From the NCBI RefSeq assembly GCF_022682495.2, contig NC_071399.1, positions 53,932,873 through 53,996,872 on the forward strand: 64,000 bases of DNA, written 5' to 3'. The translations under genes were made by a program, and so were the position numbers. Source of the DNA: Desmodus rotundus (lineage: Eukaryota; Chordata; Mammalia; Chiroptera; Phyllostomidae). This document shows positions 24,397 through 35,122 of the stretch, piece after piece (position 1 is the stretch's first letter; every line of letters starts with the position of its first letter). The notes under the pieces are model-generated. The model worked only from the letters and a program-made list of their open reading frames with translations. It searched no databases and was not told the DNA's origin.

Positions 24397-24777
24397 GGGA
24401 GTTACCTAAGAAAAAGAAGATCAAAAATTGGAACAGTAAAAATGACAGCAAACTCACAGTTATTAACGGCCACACATAAAACAAAAACGAGAGCAAACTA
24501 GGCAAACAACTAGAACATGAGGGTTGTCATTAAGGGAGTGGGAGGGGGAGAGAGGGGAAAAGTACAGAGAATAAGTAGCATAGATGATAGGTGGAAAATA
24601 GACAGGGGGAGGGTAAAAATAGTGTGGGAAATGTAGAAGCCAAAGAACTTATAAGTATGACCTATGGACATGAACTATAGGGGGGGAATGTGGGAGGGAG
24701 GGGGGTGGGCAGGATGGAGTGGAGTGGGGGGGAATGGGACAACTGTAATAGCATAATCAATAAATATATTTTTAAAA
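24049..24777 (+). mobile_element. HAL1-type element (copy B) with 5' inversion (twin priming)
   Basis: The right part, about 24398-24777, is the element's 3' UTR in plus orientation with a G-rich tract and an A-rich tail. The left part, about 24049-24397, is the 3' half of ORF1 in minus orientation. The two pieces are adjacent in the unrearranged element (compare copy C2 around 33650-33680), so the left piece is inverted in place. Flanks AAATTCTTTAAATGT at 24034-24048 and 24778-24792 are a target-site duplication. The ORF1 part carries the 141-bp deletion seen also in copy C2. Confidence 0.85.
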
Positions 24778-24792
24778 AAATTCTTTAAATGT

Positions 24793-25805
24793 GGAAGCTC
24801 TCACAGTAGTTTTCATTGTACAAATAAATGCTAAGATTGTTTCAAGTGTTTGCCCTAAATACATATAGTAGGGTCAGTGTACCACTGATTTCTTCAATAA
24901 TTGTGGAATAATTCAGGTTTAGTCCCTTTGTTCCAATTGTGTTGGCATTGTATATATATTCTGAAATTTAGCTTGTCCAGAATCTTCTAAATGTTACCTT
25001 CGCTGTGCCTTCAAATTAGAATTTTTAATTTGTACTTTGTAGTGAGACTTTTCTTAACAATCACATTGACTTTATTTTTCCTTATGACTATAGGATTTCA
25101 TTATACAAAAAGATGTTTTAAAAACAATACTGTTTACCCAAAGGCAATCTGTAGTTGAACAAAAAGGAGGAAAATCATCTTCAATGCCTATATGTGAGCT
25201 TTAAGAAACTCTTAATATACAATGCAACTAAATTATAGTAAACTATTGCATATAGTATGTTTAATGCTCTGTTAAGTGCATGAAAAAGCAGTATGTATAG
25301 TAGTTGCTTGGGATCAAATCCTTCCTACATTGCTTACTAGCTGAGTGACACAGTAGACTGGTCCTTGATGTCTGTGCCTTAGTTTTTCTGTCTATAAAAA
25401 TGGACTGTTTTGAGTTGAATGAGTTAATATAATTCCACAATTATTTCTCCCAATCCAGAGGCTCTAAAAACTAAGTTTGTGTGTACATATCACTTAATAG
25501 TACAAAACCTGCTGTGAACAATTTGAATAGTCATACTTTGCTGCAGAAACAATATGTTTAATTACAGAATGTTAGCATAGATCCTGCTGAGGTTGTCACA
25601 GAATAGATGGTATATCTATATTGTAGTATTCTGAAATCTAAAATTCTGGGCTTAGCAACACATCTGCCTCCTAGGGTTTTGAAAGAACTATGTACCTGTC
25701 TATGTAAAGTGTGAAGAGCAGTGCTTAATGTTATAGATAGCATCAGCTTATTGTATATGCTTTTAGACAAGAGAGGTTTGAATCCTATCGAAAGCCTTTC
25801 TGTTA
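24793..25805. other. Intergenic, MIR fragment inside
   Basis: Around 25315-25440, 'gctgagtgacacagtagac' and 'ctgtctataaaaatggac' resemble a MIR in plus orientation. Otherwise unremarkable AT-rich DNA. Confidence 0.4.
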
Positions 25806-25948
25806 GTTCGATGCTTGGTCAGGGCACATGACTGAGTTGTGGGTTCAGTTCCTGGGTGGAGTGCATATGAGAGGTGACCAATCGATGTTTCTTGCATACA
25901 TTGATTTTCTCTCCCTCCCAGTCTCTCTCTCTAAAAAATAAATAAAAA
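25806..25948 (+). mobile_element. 5'-truncated VES-type bat SINE
   Basis: The SINE begins inside the head at 'gttcgatgcttggtcagggc' and runs through 'accaatcgatgtttcttgc' and 'tctctctctctaaaaaataaa'. The A-rich end leads into a TA/CA microsatellite. Confidence 0.8.
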
Positions 25949-26030
25949 TGTCTATACATATACATGTACATGTATATGCATACATATACACACACACACA
26001 CACATATATGCATACATATATAAATTGAGC
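25949..26030. repeat. TA/CA-rich microsatellite
   Basis: Alternating 'tacatatacatgtacatg', (CA)n and 'catatatgcatacatatata' runs grow directly from the SINE tail, the usual origin of such arrays. Confidence 0.9.
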
Positions 26031-26242
26031 CCTTCAAGATTCAGAATTCTCTCTGAGGAAAGTGTATCAGATAGTTACACATTGTTAGTATAGTGTTAAA
26101 AATTCATACTTTGAGAGCATAAGAGGTCATAGAAAAGTTTTAAATTTCAATGAGTAGTTATTTTCATTTACTTAAGTAGAGCTTAAAAGTATCTTCAGCA
26201 GTACCTTAAAAAGAATTAAAAGTGTTAATGGTGGCAGAACAT

Positions 26243-26785
26243 ACCAGGGGCGACCCCCAAAACATGGAATTTATTAAAAATTGTGTATTCTTACATGTTT
26301 AAACATCAGTCACCTTCAAAGTACTTTATACTTGATGCAATACAGCTATTGAAATGTTTTTTCCACTGCTCAGAACAGTTTTTGAACTCAATTTTGATGT
26401 CTACTGCTTCTGCCATTTTTTGTTTCACCTCTTTCACATCAGCAAAACGTTTCCCTTTGAGGATTTTTTCATCCGAGGAAACAAAAGTTGCTTGGGGTGA
26501 GATTGGGTGAATAGGGAGGGTGAGGCATGAGGGTCATGACATTTTTGGTCAAAACTGCTGAACACTCAGCAGCCCGGTGTAGGCAGGTGCCTATCATGAA
26601 ATGGGCAAATGCATTGAAAGAGTCTTCAAAAAAATTCACTGAAGCTGAACGCAACATCTCACAGCATTGCGAGCTGGCACACTGATATAGATGGGTTCCT
26701 AGAACACTCACCTAGTGGAGGAAGCCTGTACTACAAGAGGCCTGCCCTCCAGAAGATAATTCCTTTTTTGGGGCCCCACCTCCCC
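26243..26785 (-). mobile_element. Internally deleted mariner (copy 1)
   Basis: The ends 'aggggcgacccccaaaacatg' (left) and, on the other strand, 'aggtggggccccaaaaaagg' (right) are imperfect inverted repeats. On the minus strand the remnant encodes LTKNVMTLMPHPPYSPNLTP, the segment around the third catalytic Asp of mariner transposase (normally HPPYSPD). That Asp is Asn here. At about 540 bp it lacks most of the roughly 1.3-kb parent. Copy 2 at 47.9 kb is collinear with it. Confidence 0.8.
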
Positions 26786-28795
26786 CTGCCATTTATCCAA
26801 ACTATATGTAAATCGTTAAGGGACTTTTCGTTCAGAAGTTCTTTGATTTTAATTTAAGTCTCACAACAGTAATACTCTTACGGTTTATAAAAACAAAGTG
26901 CAAAAAACACCATACCTGGAGAACTGAATTCTGTTGTTTCCATCAGTCTGGAGAAGCTGGTAGATATTTTTGCAAGAGTTAGTTCATCAGTCCCATCCCC
27001 GCCATATGTGATCACTAGGGAGCAAAGGTAAGTATGTGCATGTACCACTGTGGACTCAGGTTTGGGGTTCTCCCCCAATTCCAATTACCACTTTTTGTTG
27101 ATCATTTGTACTCTTAGCATTGACTTTTTCTGTGACATAATTAACTACCAATGAACACTTTTAATGAAGTTAGCTAGCTTAGGCTAGGGATATATATTTA
27201 GTACCCATGAAATATGCTAAGATAATGCATTTCCTTGGATTTACTATTATTTTGCTATTTATTAGTTACAAAATAATTCCTTTCATTCCTACTCTACCAT
27301 AGAGGCAACTTTTATTGTGGAAAGGATACTAACATGAATCTGGAATCATAAATTCCCAGTTCTGGCATTTTAATAATAGTGTGATTTGTGGACTAGTAAC
27401 TTAACTCATCTGACCTTTTTTTCTTATCTATAACCCTGGTAAAATTACCTCTCAGGATTGTGAGGGTTTGAGTTAAGTCCTGACTCAAAGTATGTGACCA
27501 GTGAGTGTTACTTCAGTATAAAGTCCTTGATTTTTTTTTTTTTCAGTCCTGTTGAGTAGTAGCATCTGGATTGGGTTATTGCTAATGGTTGAGGCATTCA
27601 TTAGATCATGTGATAGAATTATACCCAAACCATAGTGTCTCATGAGCATGTTTGAGAGTCTGATGTATTCCATAGCATGTCACTACCACTGCTCATTTCT
27701 TCCTCATGAGCTACTTAGAAGTGGAGGGGATGGGGCGGGGGGCAGTGGCTGGCTGGGAATGGGCCCTCAGAATTTGGCTGACAGGCTGATCCACGTATGC
27801 CTGCAGAGAATGTTTTTATCTTTAAATGTTCCCAACAGAATGTCATCATTCTTCTGAAAACTCCATGCCATCTGCAGGAATTCTTTGCCACTCCAGATGT
27901 GGTGTTCACTCCTTGTTTATGCTTTTATTACGGCATGTCCTGCAGTTTCAGTGATTTTAGGATGATTTCCAGTGGTGTCTTACCCTGTGTGTCCTGCTCA
28001 GTTACAGTGTTACTTTACTTAGCTTTGACTGTTTGGTAAAGAACACAGTCCCTTTCACATAGTAGATAATCAAGTATTAAAACTGTTACTTTACCCCAAA
28101 TTAAAATTTACTTTTTTTTTTATATGATGCCCTTGAAGTTGAACATTTATTCGTCAATATAGATATAATAGTAATTTTTAAAGTAGGTTTTCAACTTAAG
28201 GTCTTTGAGAGCTAAGCCTGGTTTGTTCTTAAATTACATTATTAGAAGGAATAGCAGTTACATAATCACAAGTGTAATATCCCAAGTTTTTGTTTTGATA
28301 ATTTTCAGATTTTTTTTTTTCTTTTTGTCCCTTACTGTTTTAAAACCAAAATACGTGTTTCCTTAAAGGACTGAAATTTATTTTCTGACTAGGTTAGCCA
28401 CCCTTTCAGAAGAAATCTTGAGCCCAAAGAATTTGGGTAGAGTAAGGGAGGCTGGAGATTTACAAAGCCAGGCATGCAATTGGTTTGGGCATATGGAGAG
28501 GTGTACACACCAAGAGTGAGTCAAACAATTTCATTTATAAGTATGCCAACTTCTGGCAAGAATGTGAACTGCTTACTAATACATTTTCTCTGGGAAATAC
28601 CCCCCAGATTTTTGAGATACTGAATACTATGTGAATCTCTTTGTTGACGGTTGCTTTGTTTTAACATTAACATCCTTGAGGTCTTTCAAAAGAAATACAC
28701 TTTGCAGTCAAAAGCCATATACCTTTTTTCTTGGCATAGGTTTTCACTTTAACATAGGTGTTAGAATAATATAGGTTAAGTGCAGAAATACGTAG
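26786..28795. other. Intergenic, mostly unassigned
   Basis: A MIR-like stretch lies near 27300-27490 ('gtgatttgtggactagtaac', 'ttcttatctataaccctgg'). The GC-richer block at about 27640-28040 matches no repeat I know and has no supported reading frame. The rest is AT-rich without assignment. Confidence 0.4.
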
Positions 28796-29250
28796 TTCAT
28801 GATCCATCCATTCACTCATTGAGTAGTATTGAGTGCTAAGTATGTGCCAGACACTGTTCTAGGCTCTAGGGACACACTGGTGAACAAAAGTCCTGCTGTT
28901 ATGGAGCTTAGCTTATGGGGGGAAATAACCGAGGTGTATATTAAGTGCCAGTAAGTGCTAAGGAAGAATACTGTGCAAAGGACACTACAGTGATTGAAAG
29001 TGGGGCTAATAGACCAAGTAAGAACTCAGTGAGCAGGTAACATTTGAATACAGACTTGCAGGAAATGAAGGAATGAGCCTTGCAGGCTGAATGAGCCTGA
29101 AAAAGACCACTCCTGGCAGAAGGAACAGCAAATGAAGCCTTCAGTACAGGAGTGAGCAATGGGTTGAGATCACTGATGGGTGAGAGGGGCAGTGAGGTGC
29201 CTTGCCAAGTAAAGATGCGATGATGGTAGCAAAGATCAAGGCTTTTCCAA
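28796..29250 (+). repeat. Old LINE-type repeat (L2-like)
   Basis: 'tccattcactcattgagtag', 'aagtatgtgccagacactg' and 'tgttatggagcttagc' form a widespread ancient mammalian repeat pattern. Family assignment is tentative. Confidence 0.4.
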
Positions 29251-30083
29251 GCTTAATATATTCTGTTGCCCTCAGTGCTGTCAAAATACTACCCAATTTT
29301 TCCCTACTTTTTATCAAGTGTGCATACAGTCAAGTCAGATTTACTTTATAAATCTAACAGATTGCAATGTAGTTTTACTCAGAATACCTGATGGTATTGA
29401 TGTCTGTGGTTTGAGTTATATATGAGTTAATGGGTATGCAGGAAGCCTTCAGTCTCAATATTCACCTTCCTTATTCCTTTTTATCCTTACACATTAAATT
29501 ACAGGTAATATCACATGTTAGTGTAATCTTTGTTTAGGAAAAGCTATTTTCTGTTCTGCAGTATAAGTACATTTATAGCAGAATAGATACTGAGACAGAA
29601 TTGGATTAAGTAGAATAACTGGTTGTGAACAGGGACTTAAGAGTAAGTGTTGCTTAGGATTTTATGTTTAATAGAATTGTAAAAATCAGATCAGCAGGGT
29701 GTGTTTTTATGAGCCATCTGCCAAGACTAGAAGTAGCTTTGGTACCTATTACTGCCTTAAACATGTATTTGCATTCTATCCCCAGTCAATATGGGGAGGC
29801 AAAACAAAGAAAAAATTAGAACTTCAGAGCTGAATAAATCTTAAATACTATTGTGTCCAACCTTTGGTTTCACATGAATTTTTTCACCAGAGCACTCTGG
29901 CATACTGTTTTCTTCATAAACAGTTCTTTAACAAAACTCAGGTAGTTGGTGATAGAATAATAATCTCACCTAAAACTTAAATTATTTACTCTAATCTTGT
30001 ACTGACTTTCTGACAGTTACCCTGAGTATCAGGCAACTAAAAACTTAAGGTATAGGCAGATATACTGCTGTATAGTCTATGAT
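29251..30083. other. Intergenic, no recognised element
   Basis: No gene, RNA or repeat that I can support. Confidence 0.4.
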
Positions 30084-30270
30084 AGTGGTTCTCAAACTTA
30101 ATGATGAGTAACTCTCACCTGGGAAGTTTTAAATGCAGACTTTCTTAGCTGCTTTCCTGAGATTTTCAATCAGTAGGTTTGGAATAAGACCCAGTAAATC
30201 TATGTTTTTAATGACCGGTGATACTGAAATATGTAATGACCGGGGCATTGCCCTTAAAAACTACAGATTT
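30084..30270 (+). repeat. MER5-like hAT MITE
   Basis: Starts 'tagtggttctcaaacttaat', then 'ctcacctgggaagtttt' and 'tcagtaggtttggaataag', the MER5 pattern. Confidence 0.65.
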
Positions 30271-32179
30271 CAGGGAGTAAGGGATAGAATAATGAGAAGT
30301 TGTCACTAATCATCTCTAATGCCTTATTTCCAATAAATTCTAGAAAAAGAGTAAAAATCTACTTGAGTGCTTGTTCCTTTGAAGAATTTGCCTCCTACAT
30401 AGATGTAAAAACAAAGGAGAGATGCTCATGATTATTTTTGTTCCTCTGTCATTAGAACCTAAAGGTCATTATGACGAAGCATTGAATCCCTGTAACTGTG
30501 GTACTGCACATGATGAAAGAAAATCTGTTTCAGTTAAGACAGACAAATTGAGACTACTTGGGCAAGATGCTAGTGTATCACTGCTGAGATACCACTAAAG
30601 TTGAGCAGAGAGTACTAAAATATTAAGTATTCCTGGACAGCAATGGCATACTACTGAAATTAAGCACTGTTTCTTCTTTAGCAACTGGAATACACTCAGA
30701 TGTTGTCTGATTACACATAGATGCTAAGTGAATATTAAAAATTACGGTGCTGTTTGCGTAGGTCTAGTAAATTGTGTCAGGATATATTCCCTGGAGATCT
30801 TTTTTACTGCATAATTTTATAGTGACCTCATTAAGAGGTAGGAATATGGTTTTAATTGAAAAGAAACCATTTACTTTCAAAAGCATGATGTGTTGCTAAG
30901 AGAAAGTTAAAATTCATGCTTGACTTACTCCAGGCCTTTGACTATGTCAGTATAAAGCAAAAATTCATTAGAAGAAGATGGATAATAAGTCTAGAGTAAT
31001 GGAATATAGGTAGTTGAAAAAAATAATTTTTTGGATTTTGAAAAAATTTTTTGGCAATTAAATCTATACCTTGGAAAGCTGAAGGGACAGGATGACACGG
31101 AAATCACATTTTGTTTTTAAAGTAATTGCAAGTAAATTTGAAAATGTAATACTAGTTTTTTTTTTTTTTAAGTGTGTATATAGATGTTACTTCTTTCAGG
31201 TTCTCTAGTTGCTATTAAAATTTTTGTAACCGTGTTAGAGATGAGAAAAAGGTTGAATTTTGTGGGGTTCTGATTCAATCATAGGAATTGGATATGAAGA
31301 GAATTTTTTTTTAAGGAGCAAGCACAAAGAGAACAGGAATATGACATGTAACATCTGTGAAGTTACTACTAAACTCAGAACTTAGTGGGATGTGCCTCCT
31401 GAAACAGATGGTTTTTTAATAATTTAGGGTTTAAACCTCGGGACTTAGTTATAGCTTAGGTTGTATACTCTTTCCATTCCCATTATCTACTTCTATCACT
31501 CATACCCTAATAAAGACTGACTTCTATATATATATAATTTAAAAGCTGTTAAGATGTGGAAATTGTTTAGTAAGCCAAACTTAGAAAATAACATCAGCTA
31601 TTTGCCAGATTTTGCATAAATGTGTATACAGATATACTTAACCTTTATACAGTAAGTACCTAAAAACCACATGTAAATTGAAAATTTATTACTTTTGAAT
31701 GTAAACAGTTGAAATAAAATCTATGATGAGTCCTTTTATTGTTAAAAGTCAGTCAACTGTTTTATAAAAATTGATTCTTAATATTAGGCCTTTTCCAAGT
31801 GAATATGAGCATGCATATATGTACAGAAGTCCTTTAAAAGTTGTTCAGCTTTCTTTTATAAACACCAAAACTCACTCTACTTGTAAAACATTTTTGCTGA
31901 AGATTGCATCATTGACTCTTAGATTGATACCTCTATGTTTGAGATACACTGCTAGGACTATCTATGCATGTAGAATTGTGTCAACTCTATCCTTCCTCAA
32001 TAAATCAGTTAATTTAAAAGAAATTGTGACCATTTCTATAAAATAAATATGCATAAAACAAATATTCAGCTTATACAGAAATAAAAACATTCCATTTATA
32101 CAAAGAATTTCTAATTTTTAAAAATACAACATGCATTTCAGAGTATGATAAAATCTAGTGTAAGAATTTAAACTGTTGA
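30271..32179. other. Intergenic, no recognised element
   Basis: AT-rich, with a short TA run near 31527-31538. Scattered open frames of up to about 90 codons have no family resemblance and AT-driven composition. I call no gene. Confidence 0.4.
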
Positions 32180-32781
32180 ACTTACAGCCAAGATAGAGAT
32201 GTAGATAGATAAACTTTGCCTTCTCGCACAACCAAAAGAAGGACAACATTTAAAAACAAAAAATAACCAGAACTGCCAGAAAATCAAACACTCTGGAAGT
32301 CTGAAAACCAAGGAATTAAAGAAGAGACATTCATGCAGACTGGCAGGAGGGGACTCCTGGCAAGGCGGCAACTGGAGGACGAGTGGGTGGTCCCACATTT
32401 GTGTGCGGGGACCGAGACCACGCAACCCAGGGTTCCAACATGGGGAAATAAAGCCTCAAAACCTCTGACTTGAAAGACCTGCGGTGGTTGCAGTGGTTGG
32501 AGAAACTCCCAACTTCACAGGAGAGTAGTTGGAGAGACCCACAGGGTTCTAGAATATATACAAGCACACCCACCTGGGAATCAGCACCAGAAGGGCCCAG
32601 TTTGCTTGTGGCTATTGGGGGAAGTGACTGAAAGCTGATGGAGAGCTGAGCAGGCAGCATTATATCCTCCCAGACCCCTGCCCAACATACAACGTCACAA
32701 CACAGCCAGGTGGGTTGTCACACCCTGGTGAACACCTAAGGCTCTGCCCCCTTACTATATAATAGGTGCACTGATGACAAA

Positions 32782-33286
32782 ATGTCCCAAATGAAAGAGT
32801 TCAAAGCTCCAAAAATAAGTGATGAAGAGATCACCAACCAACCTATCAGATGCAGAGTTCAAAACACTGGTAATCAGGATGTTCATAGAAGGTTGGATAT
32901 GGTTGCAAAATGGAGAAGTGACGGCTATGCACAGTGGAATAAAGGAAAATGCACTGGAAACTAGCAGTGAAGGGAAGGGAACCGGGGCTCAATGATTAGG
33001 AGCAGAAAGAAAGAATAAACGAACCAGAACAGAATGAAACCATTCAAAAAAAGGAGAGGCTTAGGAACCTCTGGGACAACTTTAAACATTCCAACATCCG
33101 AATCAGGAGTGCCAGAAGGGGAAGAGCAAGAAATTGGAAACTTACTTGAAAACGTCATGAAGGAGAACTTCCCCAATCTGGCAAAGGAAATAGACTTCCT
33201 GGAAGCTCAGAGAGTTCCAAAGAAGTTGTACTATAGGAAGCACACGCCAAGGCACAGCATAGTTACATTACCCAAGATTAAAGGTA
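32782..33286 (+). pseudogene. HAL1 ORF1 of copy C, 5' part (broken)
   Basis: The frame opens MSQMKEFKAPKISDEEITNQ but shifts soon after; a second frame from 33034 gives RGLGTSGTTLNIPTSESGVP, then KENFPNLAKEIDFLEAQRVP and PRHSIVTLPKIKGKEAIF, at which point copy C2 begins. Frame shifts and stops make it non-functional. Confidence 0.7.
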
Positions 33287-33299
33287 AGGAGGCAATCTT

Positions 33300-35122
33300 T
33301 TTTAAAAAATATATTTGATTATGCTATTACAGTTGTCCCATTTCCCCCCCCCACTCCACTCCATCCTGCCCACCCCCTCCCTCACATTCCCCCCCTATAG
33401 TTCATGTCCATGGGTCATACTTATAAGTTCTTTGGCTTCTACATTTCCTACACTATTTTTACCCTCCCCCTATTTTCCACCTATCATCTATGCTACTTAT
33501 TCTCTGTACCTTTACCCCCTTCTCCCCCTCCCACTCCCTTATTGACAACCCTCATGTTCTAGTTGTTTGCCTAGTTTGCTCTCGTTTTTGTTTTGTGTGT
33601 GGCCGTTAATAACTGTGAGTTTGCTGTCATTTTTACTGTTCCTATTTTTGATCTTCTTTTTCTTAGGTAACTCCCTTTAACATTTCATATAATAAGGGCT
33701 TGGTGATGATGAGCTTCTTGAACTTGACCTTATCTGAGAAGCACTTTATCTTCCCTTCCATTCTAAATGATAGCTTTGCTGGATACAGTAATCTTGGATG
33801 TAGGTCCTTGTGTTTAATCCTGGGTAATGTAATTATGATGTGCCTTGGTGTGTTCCTCCTTGGGTCCAACTTCTTTGGGACTCTCTGAGCTTCCTGGAAG
33901 TCTATTTCCTTTGCCGGACTGGGGAAGTTCTCCTTCATTATTTGTTCAAATAAGTTCTCAATTTTTTGTTCTTCCTCTTCTCCTGGCACCCCTATAATTT
34001 GGATGTTGGAACGTTTCAAGATGTCCTGGAGGTTCCTAAGCCTCTCCTCATTTTTCTGAGTTCTTGTTTCTTCATTCTTTTCTGGTTGGATGTTTCTTTC
34101 TTCTTTCTGGTCCACACTGTTGATTTGAGTCCCAGTTTCCTTCGCATCACTATTGGTTCCCTGTACATTTTCCTTTGTTTCTCTTAGCATAGGCTTCATC
34201 TTTTCATCTGGTTTTCTAACAGCTTCAACCAATTCTGTGAGCGTCTTGATAACCAGTGTTTTGAACTGTGCATCCGATAGGTTGGCTATCTCTTCCTCAC
34301 TTAGTTGTATTTTTTCTGGAGCTTTGAAGTGTTCTTTCATTTGGGCCTTTTTTTTTTTTTTTTGTCTTGGAGCGTCTGTTACTTTAAGGGGCGGAGCCTT
34401 AGGCGCTCCCAGGGCCGGGCGGGGTAACGCTGGTTGCTGCGCTGTGAGGCTGTATGTGGGGGAGGGGCCGAGAGTGAGCAATGGTGCCCGCCTCACGCTC
34501 CTCCTCCGGATTTCAATCTTTCACTCCGCTACCCACAATCAAACTGGGCCCCTTTAGTGCTGGTTCCCGAGTGGGTGGGCTTGTGCACACTGTAGGCCCC
34601 TGTGGGTCTCTCCAACGACCTCTCCTGTGAGGCTGGGAGTCTCTCCTGCTGCTGCCCCAACCCTCATGGGCGTTTTCAATCAGAGGTTTGAGGCTTTATT
34701 TCCCTGCGCTGGAGCCCTGTGTTGTGCGGTCTGCTTCGTTCCCCTCCGTTCATCCCGGTTTATCTGTGCGTGAGTGTGGAGCCACTGGGTGCTACCCGCT
34801 GCTCTGTCTGCCCCGCTCTCCACCACTCTGAGTCCGGCCCTCTCAGTTTATCTGTGCGAATGTGGGGCCACAGGGTCTGCTAGTGGTGGGACTGCCTGCA
34901 CCGTTTGTCCCACACTCCGCCAGTCTCGGTCCCGCCACAGCCACACGAGTCCTTTCCACCCCGGTGCCCATCTCCGCCCCTCCTACCGGTCTGGATGAAT
35001 GTTTATTTTTTATTTCCTTGGTGTCGGACTTCCTTGCTGTTCAATTTTCTGTCAGTTCTGGTTGTGCGAGGAGGTGCAGTGTGTCTACCTACGCCACCAT
35101 CTTGGTTCTTCCACTATTGATC
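33300..35122 (-). mobile_element. HAL1-type element (copy C2), young and nested
   Basis: A 1.8-kb full-length element in minus orientation, inserted into the ORF1 of copy C. A perfect 13-bp duplication AGGAGGCAATCTT flanks it at 33287-33299 and 35123-35135. Order on its own strand: 5' end 'accaagatggtggcg', a GC- and CpG-rich 5' UTR (34341-35122), an uninterrupted ORF1 (34340 down to 33663), a roughly 360-bp 3' UTR with a G-rich tract, and an A-rich tail. There is no ORF2. It is the least decayed of the five copies. Confidence 0.9.
33663..34340 (-). CDS. HAL1 ORF1 (L1 ORF1p-like), open, with C-terminal-domain deletion
   Basis: From the Met of MKEHFKAPEKIQLSEEEIAN the frame is open for 225 residues. 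The order is that of L1 ORF1p, the trimeric RNA-binding protein of L1 particles: a short N-terminal part, a charged coiled-coil-like stretch (TKENVQGTNS to KNEERLRNLQDILKRSNIQI), the RRM-like part with ENLFEQIMKENF and QRVPKKLDPRRNTPRHIIIT, then the C-terminal KLSFRMEGKIKCFSDK and LIITKPLLYEMLKG. Relative to copy D, 47 residues are missing between 'LPRIK' and 'KDLHPRLL', including the REK...VTYKG...LSADLS segment that in L1 ORF1p bridges the RRM and C-terminal domain. The frame stays open upstream of this Met for another 52 codons, but that is 5' UTR in the other copies, so I chose the internal start. Whether it makes a protein is unknown. Confidence 0.65.
   Translation of the reverse strand: MKEHFKAPEKIQLSEEEIANLSDAQFKTLVIKTLTELVEAVRKPDEKMKPMLRETKENVQGTNSDAKETGTQINSVDQKEERNIQPEKNEETRTQKNEERLRNLQDILKRSNIQIIGVPGEEEEQKIENLFEQIMKENFPSPAKEIDFQEAQRVPKKLDPRRNTPRHIIITLPRIKHKDLHPRLLYPAKLSFRMEGKIKCFSDKVKFKKLIITKPLLYEMLKGVT

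Noticed and set aside
25949..26030. CRISPR-like or satellite array
   Set aside because: It is a simple TA/CA microsatellite at a SINE tail; no repeat-spacer structure, and this is a mammalian nuclear locus.
30430..30720. Possible processed pseudogene or structured RNA
   Set aside because: The stretch reads as unusual, GC-moderate DNA, but I could match it to no gene or RNA family and saw no poly(A) or TSD.
33663..34496. 277-codon open minus frame as a host gene
   Set aside because: It is the ORF1 of a HAL1-type retroelement with TSDs. The first 52 codons are 5' UTR in sister copies.
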